From positions 165,405,580 to 165,469,579 of the forward strand of contig NC_081413.1 in assembly GCF_030272615.1 (NCBI RefSeq): a stretch of 64,000 bases of DNA, in the 5' to 3' direction. Position 1 is the first letter of the stretch. Each line of letters begins with the position of its first letter. The stretch is from Cryptomeria japonica. Taxonomy: Eukaryota; Streptophyta; Pinopsida; Cupressales; Cupressaceae. Below, one piece after another: positions 62,701-64,000 of this stretch. Position numbers and translations under genes: made by a program. The notes under the pieces were generated by a model that had not been told where the DNA came from, made no database searches, and worked only from the letters and a program-made list of their open reading frames with translations.

Positions 62701-64000
62701 AGTTATTTAGTAACAGACTAAACCATTTATTAGGAAAGTTCTAAAACATTAAATTAATATCATTGCAATTCATATCATTGTCAAGATTGACGCTTTTAGT
62801 TCTACCGTATTCTTTGCAAAGAAATTAAGGATCTAAATTGCAGTTGTACCTCCTTTGTATCTATTTCATAACGTCGTTCTCAAACAAAAACAAGACAAAA
62901 AACATTTCCCTTCTCTCTTCAATGCAATGCAAGTGATGCAGAGAGTCTTGGAGCTTTGTTTGTTACACGTTCTTGAGTAACTTGTCCTACTCAACCCTTC
63001 AACTTCTCAAGTCCATCCTATGGCACTTGGCAGGGGCTATGATAATGAGACCTCCAAGGTTTGAACCTTCTTGAATTTCCTCCTAGGTATATCCAATGGT
63101 TTTTGGAAAATCAACTCCACCACTTGAGGTTGCCACCTCAGTTACTCACACACTCCTCTCCTGGGCTCCAACCACTCCTGGAAGGATCTTAACACACAAT
63201 CACTTCCTATGGTTTCCCAATGCATATAAAAGGTTTCTTCAATGTATTTTGAGGTTTAAGGCTCACCAAATCCATCACCTTGGCTTCCTAACCCTTCTAG
63301 GTCTCTACCGGCACCAAAATAGGCCTAATTGCATTAGCCCTCACTAGGCGGTTTTAGGGTCTTAATTTGCAAAAGTTCCAAACAAGCCTAGAAATAAATC
63401 ATATATTTGAGTACCCTTTTGGAAGTTATAGACAATATTGGAAAAATGCATCTGGGTTATCTGTACAAGTGGGGTTTCCAATGCTGCACTATTTTGAAGG
63501 GTTTAGGCCTCACCGGTGACTTGGCAAGATGGGTCTAAACTCTTCACCAGTAAAATCTCCTGCTCCAAAAAATTTGGGAACCTTCAAGGGAACATAGAGT
63601 TAATTACATTCATGTGTCACTTGGTTCTGCACCAATCCCCATGTGCTCATAAATCACACCTTTCTTGTTGTCCTAACTCACCTACTCCCAGCGGTGAGCC
63701 TAGGGCTTCATTGTTTCTCCTCCTCCTGGACCTGAAACACCACACACCCTATTCTAAAGCTATTTACAGACCCTAAACTATCATTCTTAGTGATTTCAAC
63801 AGGTGCCATCAAATAATGCCTAGGCTAGAGCCATTTTCTTGCTCTTAAACCCTACTTGCAAGGGTTTTGCTCCTAGTTGCAAAGAATGGAAGTAATCTCT
63901 ACAACTGAGGACAATCAAACCTAAAAATCAATCTTAAAGAAGAAAAATACAATTAATACTCATAATTTCAATGTATTTACACCATCTAGTCCATACTGGA
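62701..64000. other. Right edge, unassigned
   Basis: Less AT-rich from 62880. Text such as ctaccggcaccaaaatagg and tcaccggtgacttgg resembles the LTRs elsewhere in the window, and atgcatataaaagg (63222-63235) is TATA-like. This may be part of an LTR running out of the window. No LTR border, primer site or conserved frame was found; short frames at 63096-63347 and 63516-63776 show no motif. Confidence 0.4.

Overview
This window looks like nuclear DNA of a seed plant with a large, transposon-filled genome. The LTR retrotransposon families, their primer sites (TGGTATCAGAGC, initiator Met tRNA) and the methylation-type decay fit a gymnosperm such as a conifer, but nothing here proves the taxon. 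I find no intact host gene, rRNA, tRNA, CRISPR array or bacterial-type operon. Almost everything recognisable is a transposable element, and every coding region longer than about 100 codons carries stops or frameshifts.

Layout. 737-6640 (+): decayed CACTA (En/Spm) transposon with a TNP2-like transposase pseudogene and a second transposon ORF, both still readable as exons and introns. About 7560-11280 (-): roughly 1,150 codons of a large retroelement-type protein without gag or pol motifs. 12240-15262: three tandem units of about 470-480 bp; the middle one is split by a solo LTR (12986-14603, target repeat caacc). About 15700-15966: a CACTA terminus rich in CGTCGG motifs, which cuts into a LINE ORF1 pseudogene (15967-about 17900, -). 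19114-19826: (CT)56 followed by a 600-bp pyrimidine-rich tract. 20731-21189: a MITE in TA, with its empty site preserved next door.

22620-26165 and 26650-28994 plus 61587-62700 are two diverged copies of one segment of about 3.5 kb. Copy B is split by a 32.6-kb nest. Level 1 is a Ty3/gypsy chromovirus (28995-61586, +). Level 2, inside its gag, is a Copia element with Sirevirus-like multiple polypurine tracts (30529-58331, -). Level 3 lies inside the Copia 5' LTR: (a) a 14.9-kb element with 4.2-kb LTRs and no coding capacity (35621-50516, +), and (b) a 6.6-kb element (51676-58286, -) that shares the Copia's LTR ends, primer site and polypurine tracts but encodes non-pol proteins. Level 4 is two solo LTRs (38406-39865 and 48668-49942), one inside each LTR of (a), each with a perfect 5-bp target duplication.

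The most interesting signal is the pair of large non-pol ORFs (7560-11280 and 52640-56109). They come from two different elements yet appear to share one layout: an N-terminal globular domain, a basic nuclear-localisation-like linker and a coiled-coil C-terminus. The second seems to be carried by a parasite of the Copia element beside it. The 62700-64000 end of the window holds nothing I can name.
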